A program made the position numbers and the translations under genes. Positions 6,453 to 15,202 of a stretch of 17,335 nt of DNA are shown here, in pieces; positions within the stretch are counted from its first letter, which is position 1, and every line of letters starts with the position of its first letter. The notes below the pieces were generated by a model. It made no database searches. It was given only the letters and a program-made list of their open reading frames with translations, and had not been told where the DNA came from. Origin of the DNA: Prolixibacteraceae bacterium (GTDB taxonomy: Bacteria > Bacteroidota > Bacteroidia > Bacteroidales > Prolixibacteraceae); NCBI GenBank assembly GCA_007116765.1, contig SKHV01000327.1, positions 1-17,335 of the forward strand, written 5' to 3'.

Positions 6453-9400
6453 ATGCACATGAGAAGGTTGGAATTAGCTATATTTTTTATTATTCTGAGT
6501 ATAAATTTATATGCCAATACCGGAACAGAATTATATTCGAACCTTCGCTTCAATTCTTTTTCCACACATGAGGGTTTATCTCAATCGTCGGTTTTATCTA
6601 TAACTCAGGATCACAACGGGTTCATTTGGATGGGAACCAAAAATGGTCTTAACCGTTTCGATGGTTATAACTTTCAGACTTACAAAAACCAGATTCGTGA
6701 TTCGTCATCTGTTTCGAACAACGAGATTATTTTTCTTAACAGCGATTCGAACGGGAATATATTCATTGGCACACGAGGAGGTGGGTTAAATCTATATCTC
6801 AAAGATGAAAATCGGTTTATTCGCTACCCCGATACAAAAACCCCCGACGGTACGGTAACTTCGGTATACGAATGCCCCGGAGGAGAAATATGGGTTGGTA
6901 CATCGGAAGGACTGCTGCACGGAATACCAATGCCCGAAAATGACTACGCATATCGTTTTACAAATGTATCGCATAAAGCGGTTTACTACAATGAAAACGA
7001 AAGAATAATGCCTTTCAATTCTGCCGCACTTTCGGTGGTAAGCATCTTTCAGTTTGCCAATAATCATTTTCTTATAGGAACTTTTCAGGGGCTCTTTATT
7101 TTTGATCAAAAAGAAATGACCTTCTCAAAGGTTGACATCGGAGAGCATAACTTCTCAAAAATTAACGCGATAAAAAGCGATCCTGATAACAACATTTGGA
7201 TTGCTGGTTCCGAAGGCCTTGTTTGCCTTAGTTTGGATAACGAAGAGATAGGGGCAATAATCTATAACTCATTGCAAAGCAATGAATGGAATAAATTGAA
7301 CACAAATTGGGTTGAAACTCTGTTGTTCGATTTCAATGGAAACCTTTGGGCCGGAACAAGAGGTGCAGGCGTTGTCATGCTCACACCCGAAGGCAGCATA
7401 TCGAATTACTCAAATGACATTACGCTATCGAACCGTGTGGGCGACAATATCATCAACTCAATGATGATAGACGATGCAGGCATTTTATGGATAGGCACTG
7501 AAAGCCGCGGTGTGGTTACTCTCGATTTGCACCGTAAACGATTCAACCACCTAGAAAACAACAGTGAAACAGGGCGAAACCTTACTTCGAATCTGGTAAC
7601 TGCAATTGCCGGAAATGGCAACAGCATATGGGTTGGCACGGCTTACAACGGATTGGATCACTTGCATTTCAACAACGACAACACCATTACCACACAACAT
7701 TTCAACCAAATACCCAGCGGCTACAATTCTCAGTCAAGCGAAATTATTTCTTTGCTTTTAGACCACGATAATACCATGTGGATTGGCACAGCATCAAACA
7801 ACCTTGTAAGGTATAAACCCGGAGAAGGTTTTGGTTATATTCCAATCGGTGCATTTGCATTTTCCCTACATCAGGATAGAGGAAATACTATTTGGGTGGG
7901 TACCTGGGGCAACGGACTTGCGTATTTGAATGATACTACAAACGAAGTAATAAATATCTCAAGCACACCTCCCGAGCCTCGATCAATAAGTGGCGATATT
8001 ATTCTTTCGATGTTCGACGATAATCGGGGTAACTTTTGGATAGGAACAAAAGGACGCGGACTAAATGTGATTCCCCTTGAACAACTAAAAAACGGATACA
8101 AGCACTTCGTATCGTTCGAAAAGAACGACAACCTGCTGCACAACGACATTTACTGCATTTTTCAGGACTCTGATGATGTATTGTGGATAGGTACCGGAGG
8201 TGGATTGAGTAAACTGGATTTATATTCCAACCCTCAAGCAATTACAGAATTGTACAATGGCAATGCTAATTTTGTGACTTATACTGAAGACGACGGGCTT
8301 CCGGCAAACTTAATTTACGGGATAGTGGAAGACCAAAAAGGAAACCTTTGGATTAGCACAACCAAAGGACTATCAAAATTTGACCGCCAAAATAATACCT
8401 TTCAAAATTACAGTGCAAACGATGGTCTTCAAAGTAACGAGTTTCATTCCAATGCCTTCTATGCTTCACCAAACAACATGTTGTTTTTCGGCGGAGTTAA
8501 CGGACTGTCGTTTTTTAATCCCGAAGAAATTCAACCCGATGAGCGCCCGCTTGAAGTAGTCCTTTCGGGACTAAAAGTTGCCAATATGCCGGTGAAACCA
8601 CTCGAAAAAGTGAAAGGAAAAATAATACTAAATACAGATATTTCCAATGCCGAAAAAATTACACTCAATCATAAACACAAGGATTTTTCCATTGAATTTT
8701 CGGCATTACATTTCAATTACCTGCAAGGGGTAACCTACGCATACCGATTGCTTGGGTTCCACGACGAATGGCGCTACTTACCAGGCAACGAACATTCAGT
8801 ATCGTACACCAACCTTTGGGAAGGCGAATACCTGCTGCAAATAAAAGCAACAAATAACGACGGAATTTGGAATGAAAACCCCCGTGAACTAAAAATTAAA
8901 GTACTTCCTCCCTATTGGCGTTCGCTCTGGTTTTATGCAATTTATGTTGTAGTATTAATTTTGGGTCTTCTGCTTTTCAGGCGATACACACTCATTGGTG
9001 TAGCCGAAAAGAACAAGCTGCTCATTGAACACATTGAACGTAACAGCCTGATAGAAAATACCGAGGCAAAAATGAGGTTCTTCACCAATATTTCGCACGA
9101 AATAAGAACACCCTTAACCCTAATCAGCAACCCGCTCGACGAGGTAATTAACAACACTGCCATTGACGAAAAATCGAGAAGCAATTTACAACTGGTGGCT
9201 AAAAACGTGAATCGCTTACTTCATTTAACCAACCAGTTGTTGCAACTGCGCCGTATCGACAAAGGTGGTGTCGATCCTAATTACTCAAAAGTTAACTTGG
9301 CCGTCTTTGTGAAAGAAATTATCAGCTACTTTTTGCAAAAAGCACTGAACAAGGAAATTACCTTAAGCTTCCATTCCGATATTGAAGCAGAAGATGAAAT

Positions 9401-10682
9401 ATGGATAGATCCCGAATTAATCACCACTGCAGTATACAATCTAATTTCAAATGCCTATAAATTTACACCTTCCAAAGGCCATATCAATATAAAAATTCAC
9501 AAAGAAGCCGAAACGTTATCACGCTTCGACAAGCTGAAAGGTAAAAAAGCCGATAATAAAAAATGGTATTGTATTGAAGTAAGTGATACAGGAATTGGCA
9601 TTCCGGCTGAGGACATTCCCAATATTTTTCACCGCTTCTATCAAAGTAAAAATAAAAAATCGCGTGAAACTGCCGGCTCAGGTATTGGTCTTTCAATTGT
9701 AAAAGAATACATTGACCTCCATCAGGGTAAAATTGAAACCAAAAGTAAAATTAACGAAGGCACTACCTTCAAAATTATGCTCCCATCGGGTAATGAACAC
9801 GTGAAAAACAAAAATATATCCAAAAACAATGAAGATTACTCACAACTGAACACTGTAAAAAGGATCGAATCCGAAGCTCAGGAACAAATCGTTCAGGCTG
9901 TGAATCCCAAAAACCTGCCTGTAATTTTACTTGTTGAAGACGATGACGACCTCAACAAATACATTGCACAAAGCCTATCAGAAAATTACATTATACACAC
10001 GGCGAATAATGGTAAAAGAGGAATTGAAAAGGCATACCAAATTAAACCAGATCTTATTATTTCGGATATAATGATGCCCGAAACCGATGGCTTAGTACTT
10101 TGCAACGAACTGAAAAACAACGAAGAAACACAACACATCCCCATTATACTACTTACCGCAAAAGCTTCAGACGAAAACAAAATTGATGGCTACCAAAGCG
10201 GAGCCGACCTTTATGTGAGTAAACCATTCCGTAACGAAGTACTCAAATCGCAAATAGAACAATTACTCAAAACCCGTAAAATACTATCAGAGGTATTCAG
10301 TAAACAAATTTTCCTAAAACCCCGCGACATTATCATTTCGTCGGCCGATGAAAAGTTCCTTACCCGAATGAACGACATTATTGATAAAAACCTTGCCGAC
10401 CCGAACTTTGATGTAGCAGCTATGGTGGAGCACATGAACCAAAGCCACTCAACCGTACTGAAAAAAATAAAAATCCTCACGGGCATGTCGTTGGTTGAAT
10501 TTGTAAAAACACACCGACTCAAGCGGGCAGCGCAAATTCTTGAAAAAGACAGCTTTCAGGTGGCCGAGGTAGCTTATTTAGTGGGCTTTAGCGACCCTAA
10601 GTATTTCAGCAAATGCTTCAGCAAAGAATTTGGCAAAACCCCTACCGAATATGTGCACGAAAACAGGAAAAGCAAGAAATAA
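6453..10682 (+). CDS. Hybrid two-component system (HTCS) sensor/regulator
   Basis: This single-polypeptide sensor kinase plus transcription factor spans the inner membrane and typically senses an oligosaccharide in the periplasm. Numbered from the ATG at 6453 it has 1409 residues. A signal-anchor-like segment (RRLELAIFFIILSINLYA, residues 4-21) comes first. Next are about 14 regulator-propeller repeats (consensus I..I..D..GN.WIGT..GL...), probably two seven-bladed propellers, to about residue 690. Then come a Y_Y_Y domain (about 740-815), a membrane helix (SLWFYAIYVVVLILGLLLF), and HisKA with phospho-accepting His882 in ISHEIRTP. The HATPase domain has NLISNAYKF, DTGIGIP and GSGIGLS. A receiver domain carries Asp1205 in ISDIMMP, and the C-terminal AraC helix-turn-helix domain (about 1323-1409) ends near FGKTPTEYVHENRK. 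The frame opens at a TTG (6381), but the ATG at 6453 or 6459 precedes the signal segment and is preferred. All catalytic residues are present, so it should be functional. Its target genes are unknown; the flanking glycoside hydrolases are candidates. Confidence 0.95.
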   Translation: MHMRRLELAIFFIILSINLYANTGTELYSNLRFNSFSTHEGLSQSSVLSITQDHNGFIWMGTKNGLNRFDGYNFQTYKNQIRDSSSVSNNEIIFLNSDSNGNIFIGTRGGGLNLYLKDENRFIRYPDTKTPDGTVTSVYECPGGEIWVGTSEGLLHGIPMPENDYAYRFTNVSHKAVYYNENERIMPFNSAALSVVSIFQFANNHFLIGTFQGLFIFDQKEMTFSKVDIGEHNFSKINAIKSDPDNNIWIAGSEGLVCLSLDNEEIGAIIYNSLQSNEWNKLNTNWVETLLFDFNGNLWAGTRGAGVVMLTPEGSISNYSNDITLSNRVGDNIINSMMIDDAGILWIGTESRGVVTLDLHRKRFNHLENNSETGRNLTSNLVTAIAGNGNSIWVGTAYNGLDHLHFNNDNTITTQHFNQIPSGYNSQSSEIISLLLDHDNTMWIGTASNNLVRYKPGEGFGYIPIGAFAFSLHQDRGNTIWVGTWGNGLAYLNDTTNEVINISSTPPEPRSISGDIILSMFDDNRGNFWIGTKGRGLNVIPLEQLKNGYKHFVSFEKNDNLLHNDIYCIFQDSDDVLWIGTGGGLSKLDLYSNPQAITELYNGNANFVTYTEDDGLPANLIYGIVEDQKGNLWISTTKGLSKFDRQNNTFQNYSANDGLQSNEFHSNAFYASPNNMLFFGGVNGLSFFNPEEIQPDERPLEVVLSGLKVANMPVKPLEKVKGKIILNTDISNAEKITLNHKHKDFSIEFSALHFNYLQGVTYAYRLLGFHDEWRYLPGNEHSVSYTNLWEGEYLLQIKATNNDGIWNENPRELKIKVLPPYWRSLWFYAIYVVVLILGLLLFRRYTLIGVAEKNKLLIEHIERNSLIENTEAKMRFFTNISHEIRTPLTLISNPLDEVINNTAIDEKSRSNLQLVAKNVNRLLHLTNQLLQLRRIDKGGVDPNYSKVNLAVFVKEIISYFLQKALNKEITLSFHSDIEAEDEIWIDPELITTAVYNLISNAYKFTPSKGHINIKIHKEAETLSRFDKLKGKKADNKKWYCIEVSDTGIGIPAEDIPNIFHRFYQSKNKKSRETAGSGIGLSIVKEYIDLHQGKIETKSKINEGTTFKIMLPSGNEHVKNKNISKNNEDYSQLNTVKRIESEAQEQIVQAVNPKNLPVILLVEDDDDLNKYIAQSLSENYIIHTANNGKRGIEKAYQIKPDLIISDIMMPETDGLVLCNELKNNEETQHIPIILLTAKASDENKIDGYQSGADLYVSKPFRNEVLKSQIEQLLKTRKILSEVFSKQIFLKPRDIIISSADEKFLTRMNDIIDKNLADPNFDVAAMVEHMNQSHSTVLKKIKILTGMSLVEFVKTHRLKRAAQILEKDSFQVAEVAYLVGFSDPKYFSKCFSKEFGKTPTEYVHENRKSKK

Positions 10683-10769
10683 GCAAAATATCGAATTCAA
10701 GTAAGCAAATCACAAAATAAATTCTTTTCAAAAAATACAACATTACAAAAGAGCTGTATATATATTAAA

Positions 10770-11621
10770 TCAATAATGAAATTTTTTCTTGAATTCCCGT
10801 GGAGTGCATTGGTTTATTTTTCGGAAAGCTGCATTAAACCGGTTTATTGAATTAAAACCACATTCAAAAGCAATGTCGGTAATTTGTTTGTCAGTAGTAA
10901 TTAATTTTCGCTGTGCATGTAATATTCTTTCCTGAATTATGTATTCGGTAATTGTTGTATCAAAAGCTTTTTTAAATATCACATTGGCATAATCCGGATG
11001 TAAGCCAATGTTCTTTCCAATTTCTGACATATTTAGGGGATTCATATAATTTTGAGCAATATACAAAGCAATCTGCTCTACTTTGTTAATATCTCCTTTT
11101 TGTATTTGCAAGCGCTCACTCTGTTTTATAGCCAACTCCCTGTCCGCCAACCTTAATAACCTTGCACGCATTTCAAATATAGTAGCTTCCGGATTTTTAT
11201 TTTCAGAAAGATCGTTCAACCAACTCTCAAAAAGATATTTATCATACACTGATATTTCTTGCGAATCTTCGATAAAAACTTCGCATTTGAGAATTCTTTC
11301 GATAAAAGAAGCAGGCATCTTCCATTCCAGAAACAATGTTAAAGGTATGGTACACACGAAATAAGGAGTAGTGCCTGTGTATTCAATAATCTGATGTGGA
11401 ACAAGTCCCCAAAAAAGAGAAAGGCATTTTTTGGGTATAGTTATTTTTGACCCTTGAAAAAGATATGTTATGCTTCCACTCATACAATAGTTTATCTCAA
11501 TTTCATTGTGCCTGTCGGGCTTCCTCATTAAATCGGGCATCCACAATTCGCAGGTTAAACCGTATGGTCTGAATTCGCTTCGTGTTTCATCAAACGTATA
11601 TAATTTCTCGGAATTCGACAT
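10770..11621 (-). CDS. AraC-family transcriptional regulator with N-terminal cupin-like domain
   Basis: This is a 283-residue one-component regulator. The N-terminal half (about 1-165) looks like a cupin ligand-binding domain: RHNEIEINYCMSGSITYLF, then SLFWGLVPHQI. The C-terminal double helix-turn-helix (about 185-283) is clear: LNMSEIGKNIGLHPDYANVI with FKKAF, ITDIAFECGFNSINRFNAAF and a closing TPREFKKKFHY. Proteins of this shape usually activate sugar-utilisation genes when they bind their ligand. It converges on the HTCS gene with an 87-bp gap that has no clear terminator. It diverges from the GH140-like gene across 283 bp, which makes that glycosidase cluster its most likely target (inference). 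The ATG at 11619-11621 is a natural start. Confidence 0.92.
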   Translation of the reverse strand: MSNSEKLYTFDETRSEFRPYGLTCELWMPDLMRKPDRHNEIEINYCMSGSITYLFQGSKITIPKKCLSLFWGLVPHQIIEYTGTTPYFVCTIPLTLFLEWKMPASFIERILKCEVFIEDSQEISVYDKYLFESWLNDLSENKNPEATIFEMRARLLRLADRELAIKQSERLQIQKGDINKVEQIALYIAQNYMNPLNMSEIGKNIGLHPDYANVIFKKAFDTTITEYIIQERILHAQRKLITTDKQITDIAFECGFNSINRFNAAFRKINQCTPREFKKKFHY

Positions 11622-11626
11622 GTTTA

Positions 11627-11687
11627 TCTAATAATCAGATTAGTTTTCCCAATATATCGATGCTAAATTTACATTTTTATTATTAGA
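11627..11687. repeat. Inverted repeat upstream of the AraC-family gene
   Basis: TCTAATAAT (11627-11635) is perfectly inverted as ATTATTAGA (11679-11687). A second, shorter inverted pair, CTAAT-N6-ATTAG, begins in the left arm. The repeats begin 5 bp upstream of the AraC-gene start codon, in the divergent region, so they could be regulator-binding half-sites. They are AT-rich, and chance is a real alternative. Confidence 0.3.
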
Positions 11688-11751
11688 AATACAGCATAGT
11701 TGGCAACAAGTGTAAGAAAGAGACACAAGCAACTTTGACTTTGACAATAAA

Positions 11752-11838
11752 TTGAGAAAAGTAATTACTATAGGACTAATAATTATTGCGACATTTATCT
11801 CGCTTTATTTAATTTGCTTACCTGCATTACAACAATAA
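11752..11838 (+). CDS. Short hydrophobic reading frame, possibly a truncated signal-peptide remnant
   Basis: A TTG-initiated frame of 28 codons encodes a peptide that starts RKVITIGLIIIATFISLY and ends LICLPALQQ. It is one positively charged end followed by a single hydrophobic helix. That is the profile of a small membrane peptide, or of a signal peptide whose mature protein has been lost. The surrounding AT-rich sequence makes chance hydrophobic frames likely. No ribosome-binding site is obvious. It is reported because it is the only protein-like content in the 283-bp gap between the AraC and GH140-like genes. Confidence 0.2.
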   Translation: MRKVITIGLIIIATFISLYLICLPALQQ

Positions 11839-11904
11839 TATAAATGAACATGAGAATTATTGTAAATTTTTATCATGTACTTATATCCAATAAAATCAAA
11901 AAAA

Positions 11905-13380
11905 ATGAATAAAAAAGTATTTTTCACATTGGCCGGTTTCCTTTTACTGGCATTACTTTCAGGACATAAGGTCAATGACCTCACAAAAACCGACCACCGG
12001 GGTAATCCTACAATAAAAACTTCACCGGGACTGACTGATGACTTGCGTATGTGGGATCATGGCAAGTTGCAAGTTAGTCCAAACAGCCGGTACCTAAAAC
12101 ATGCAGATGGCACCCCATTCCTTTGGATTGGTGACACCGCATGGGAACTCTTTTATCGTCTTCGGTCGTCTGATCCCGATGGCCATGACATTGAGGGATA
12201 TTTCCAAGACAGGAAAAATAAGGGATTTACCGTAATACAGGCAGTTCTGGTCGATGAGATTGACTACAAAACAGGAAGGGGATGCGCTGAGAACGGCAGC
12301 ATGCCGTTTGTTAACATGGATCCGAAAAAAAGGGTGGAGGCTTACTGGAAGTGGGTTGATCATGTAGTTGAGAGAGCCCGGGAACATGGTTTGTACATGT
12401 GCGTGCTTCCATGTTGGGGTAACTGGGTGAACGATCAGGCTATTTTCAATACAGACAATGCATATGATTACGGTCAATTTCTTGGTGCGAGGTTCAGGAA
12501 CAGTCCAAATATTATATGGATGCTTGGAGGTGACCGGCGTGTCAACGAGAACCAGAAAGCAATATGGAACAGCATGGCTGCAGGTATAAAAAGCGAGATT
12601 GGCAATAATCAGCTCATGACTTTCCATCCCGCAGGAGCAAGATCAAGCTCAATGGATTTTCATGACGAGCCCTGGCTGGATTTTAATAACTATCAGAGTG
12701 GCCATCAAAAAGATGAACATAATACATGGAATCTGGCCATTACGGATTGGGACAAAACTCATGCAAAGCCGACCATGAACAGTGAGCCCGGCTATGAAGG
12801 CATAGTAGAAAAATTCTGGGAAAGTTGTGATAATCCAAGGTATACAGATTATGATGTCAGAAAGGATGCTTATCGTTCGTTGCTGGCCGGAGGTTTTGGA
12901 CATACTTATGGCCATAGCAGTATTTGGCAAATGCTGAGACCTGGTGATACTCCTATAGCATGTTCCGACTCGGATGTCAGATGGTATGATGCCATCCACT
13001 GGGTCGGGTCATCACAGATGACACATGTTGGCAATCTGCTCAAATCCAGGCCTGTCAATCGATGGAGAGATGAGTCGCTTGTGATTGAAGGGATGGGTTC
13101 AGGAAGAGAGCGTATGGGAGCCTCAAGGGGAGACGACTTTGCCTTCATTTACTTTCCTGCCTCGATGACAAGGACAATCCAGCTGGATAAGATAAGTGGC
13201 CGCAGGGTTAATTGCTTCTGGCACAATACCCGGACGGGTGAGAATATCCGTATAGGAACCTACAGGAACACCGGCACCAGAACCTTCACTACTCCCGACG
13301 ACCTTGACTGGCTTCTTGTGATAGACAATGCTGCTGCAAGATATGCGCCCCCCGGCAAGTCCGATATCTGGTATGATTAG
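11905..13380 (+). CDS. Secreted GH140-like glycoside hydrolase (DUF4038 TIM barrel + DUF4140-type C-domain)
   Basis: This putative secreted hydrolase is 491 residues long from the ATG at 11905. That start places a signal peptide (MNKKVFFTLAGFLLLALLSG) at the N-terminus. An ATG 30 bp upstream is in frame but would bury it. The catalytic barrel starts near residue 55 with YLKHADGTPFLWIGDTAWELF, the hallmark of DUF4038. It continues through DYGQFLGARFRNSPNIIWML-GGDRR, with candidate acid/base Asp210, and KPTMNSEPGYEGI, with candidate nucleophile Glu294. The C-terminal beta-domain (about 395-480; DDFAFIYFPASMTRTIQLDK, then WHNTRTGE and PDDLDWLLVID) matches the 'putative collagen-binding' domain that accompanies these enzymes. 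The characterised GH140 enzyme is an apiosidase acting on rhamnogalacturonan II, but related sequences are functionally diverse, so the substrate is uncertain. The codon choice looks somewhat different from its neighbours by eye, which hints at separate ancestry. Confidence 0.85.
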   Translation: MNKKVFFTLAGFLLLALLSGHKVNDLTKTDHRGNPTIKTSPGLTDDLRMWDHGKLQVSPNSRYLKHADGTPFLWIGDTAWELFYRLRSSDPDGHDIEGYFQDRKNKGFTVIQAVLVDEIDYKTGRGCAENGSMPFVNMDPKKRVEAYWKWVDHVVERAREHGLYMCVLPCWGNWVNDQAIFNTDNAYDYGQFLGARFRNSPNIIWMLGGDRRVNENQKAIWNSMAAGIKSEIGNNQLMTFHPAGARSSSMDFHDEPWLDFNNYQSGHQKDEHNTWNLAITDWDKTHAKPTMNSEPGYEGIVEKFWESCDNPRYTDYDVRKDAYRSLLAGGFGHTYGHSSIWQMLRPGDTPIACSDSDVRWYDAIHWVGSSQMTHVGNLLKSRPVNRWRDESLVIEGMGSGRERMGASRGDDFAFIYFPASMTRTIQLDKISGRRVNCFWHNTRTGENIRIGTYRNTGTRTFTTPDDLDWLLVIDNAAARYAPPGKSDIWYD

Positions 13381-13761
13381 GGATATGGAATATATTTGGC
13401 TCAAATCTGACAACAGTTCGTTGTTTACTTGCCTGATGTCGCTAGCGTTATTCTCAATGTTTCCTCTGCATAGGGTTCTCTTGAACTTCAGAGACTTGAT
13501 ATTAACAATAGTAGTTGGGGAAAATCAATGAGTAAAATTTGAAAAATGAAAAACAAAAAATATTAATACTATATAATTGACAAACAGCTAGATATGAAAG
13601 AACACCAGTTGCCAACAGCGTATATAATTAAGTGCGGTTTCGGTTCGGATAATCAACATTATCACCCGCTTCAACCTCGGTGCTTTTCGACAGGAAAGTG
13701 CCACGCAATCCGCCCCTAATCATATACGCGGAACGATATACATAAAGAAATATTTACAACT
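13381..13761. other. Non-coding gap between the GH140-like gene and the first lipoprotein
   Basis: No credible gene lies here. Three things are visible: TATATTTG at 13391-13398, matching the phylum's -7 box just behind the GH140-like stop but with only a poor -33 (TCTG); an AT-rich stretch around 13500-13600; and the structured repeat at 13616-13735. Nothing resembling a terminator was found, so the GH genes may share transcription. Confidence 0.6.
13616..13735. repeat. Long imperfect hairpin-type intergenic repeat
   Basis: GCGTATAT (13618-13625) pairs perfectly with ATATACGC (13722-13729). The pairing extends inward imperfectly: the left arm is GCGTATAT-A-ATTA-agt-GCGG and the reverse complement of the right arm is GCGTATAT-G-ATTA-ggg-GCGG. 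A smaller inner pairing exists around 13678-13702. The preceding TTGCCAACAG and overall layout resemble dispersed non-coding repeats I recall from Bacteroidota genomes. It may be a non-autonomous mobile element or a repeat RNA. No second full copy lies in the window. Confidence 0.55.
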
Positions 13762-15198
13762 ATGGTAAAACTTAATTTCAATGCAAGAATTGTGCTACTG
13801 CTGACCATCGTTTTAATGGCTATGTCCTGTGAATCTACAGGTAGCACCAACGATAACATTCGTCCGTACACCAACAATCCGTATTATTGGCAATACAAGG
13901 GTGAGCCCGTTTTACTGCTGGGCGGAACCTGGCAGGATAATCTTTTCAATCATCCTGTTGGACTTGAAAGGCATCTTGACCTACTTGTTGAAAATGGAGG
14001 GAATTACGTGCGCAATACTATGAGCCATCGCAACACGGGCAATGTGTTTGCTTATGCTCAAAGCAATGGAAAATTCGATCTGGATAAGCCTAACGAAGAA
14101 TATTGGCAGCGTTTTGATAATTTTCTGATAATGGCTCACGAACGAGACATTATTGTTCAAATCGAGGTATTTGATCCCTGGGATATTTTTGTTGATGAAT
14201 CACAGGGTGGATGGTCAAGACACCCATTCAACCCAAACAATAATATCAATTATACTGCTGAACAGTCGGGACTGCCAATCTCTGTCGACTATGTTCCTAC
14301 TGGGTCTCCGAGTAAACATGCATTTTATCGCACTGTTCCAGCACTTGATAACAACAAACTATTTCTTGATTATCAGCGCGCGTACGTAGACAGGATGCTT
14401 TCTTATTCTCTCAAGTATCCGAACGTATTATACTCGATCCAAAATGAATCTGGAGAGGAACTTGCTTTTGGAGACTATTGGGCGGATTATATCCACCAGA
14501 AAGCTCGGGATGAAGGTCGTAAAGTTTATATTACTGACATGCGTCGGAGTGGTGATACCCGATCCCCCGATCATAATCATATTTATAAAAATCCGGAACG
14601 TTTTAACTTCCTCGACATTGCACAAAATAGCTGGCAAACTGGCCAAATTCATTTCGACAGGATTATTTATGTAAGAGACCTAATCAGCAATTCGCCCCGA
14701 CCTATCAATACTATTAAGATCTATAACAAGGATGGTGTGGATGAATCAGTTGCAAGGTTCTTTCGGGTATTCTTTGCCGGAGGTGCCAGTGCCAGATTTC
14801 ACAGGCCATCTTTCCTTGAGAATTCCGATGCCCATGAGGCATCAACTGACTGGGGATTAGGACTTAGCCCCCTTGCGCAATCTGCAATTCGCAGTGGCAG
14901 GATGCTGGCAGATGCCTTCGACTTTTTCGCCAGTGAACCCAAAAACGAACTGTTGTCAGAACGTGCTAAGAACGAAGCATACGCACTGACCAACAAGGGG
15001 CAGCAATACGCCGTTTACTTCCCCGAGGGAGGTAATGTAAACCTGAATGTTTCAGACATTCAAGGTAAGCTCCAACTTCGCTGGCTCAACATCAACACCA
15101 GTACTTGGCTCGAGGCCCAATATGCCGAAGGTGGCGGAAGAATTAGCTTACAAGCACCCGATTCAGGCCATTGGGCAGTTGTGATCCAGAAAGATTAA
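13762..15198 (+). CDS. Lipoprotein glycoside hydrolase-like protein, tandem copy 1
   Basis: This 478-residue exported protein has a lipoprotein-type signal ending LMAMSC with acylated Cys23, so it should be anchored in a membrane. The body resembles the DUF4038/GH140 barrel by layout: PYYWQYKGEPVLLLGGTWQD at the start, the FDNFLIMAHERDIIVQIEVF helix-strand unit, and YPNVLYSIQNESGEE where Glu229 occupies the acid/base position. FFAGGASARFHRPSF follows, then a beta-rich C-domain (about 400-478; QQYAVYFPEGGNVNLNV). Where GH140-like proteins have NSE(PGY), this protein reads PINTIKIYN, so the usual nucleophile glutamate seems absent. Its stop is 4 bp before the GH43 fragment, and a close paralogue follows at 15683. 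I cannot name the substrate; it may be an enzyme with a different nucleophile or a glycan-binding relative. Confidence 0.8.
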   Translation: MVKLNFNARIVLLLTIVLMAMSCESTGSTNDNIRPYTNNPYYWQYKGEPVLLLGGTWQDNLFNHPVGLERHLDLLVENGGNYVRNTMSHRNTGNVFAYAQSNGKFDLDKPNEEYWQRFDNFLIMAHERDIIVQIEVFDPWDIFVDESQGGWSRHPFNPNNNINYTAEQSGLPISVDYVPTGSPSKHAFYRTVPALDNNKLFLDYQRAYVDRMLSYSLKYPNVLYSIQNESGEELAFGDYWADYIHQKARDEGRKVYITDMRRSGDTRSPDHNHIYKNPERFNFLDIAQNSWQTGQIHFDRIIYVRDLISNSPRPINTIKIYNKDGVDESVARFFRVFFAGGASARFHRPSFLENSDAHEASTDWGLGLSPLAQSAIRSGRMLADAFDFFASEPKNELLSERAKNEAYALTNKGQQYAVYFPEGGNVNLNVSDIQGKLQLRWLNINTSTWLEAQYAEGGGRISLQAPDSGHWAVVIQKD

Positions 15199-15202
15199 TA
15201 CC

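Noticed and set aside
10683..10769. Shared terminator between the converging HTCS and AraC genes
   Set aside because: The gap is AT-rich, but I found no GC-rich stem with a T-tract on either strand.
11875..11904. Upstream ATG start for the GH140-like gene
   Set aside because: The added ten residues would precede a canonical signal peptide that begins at the ATG at 11905.
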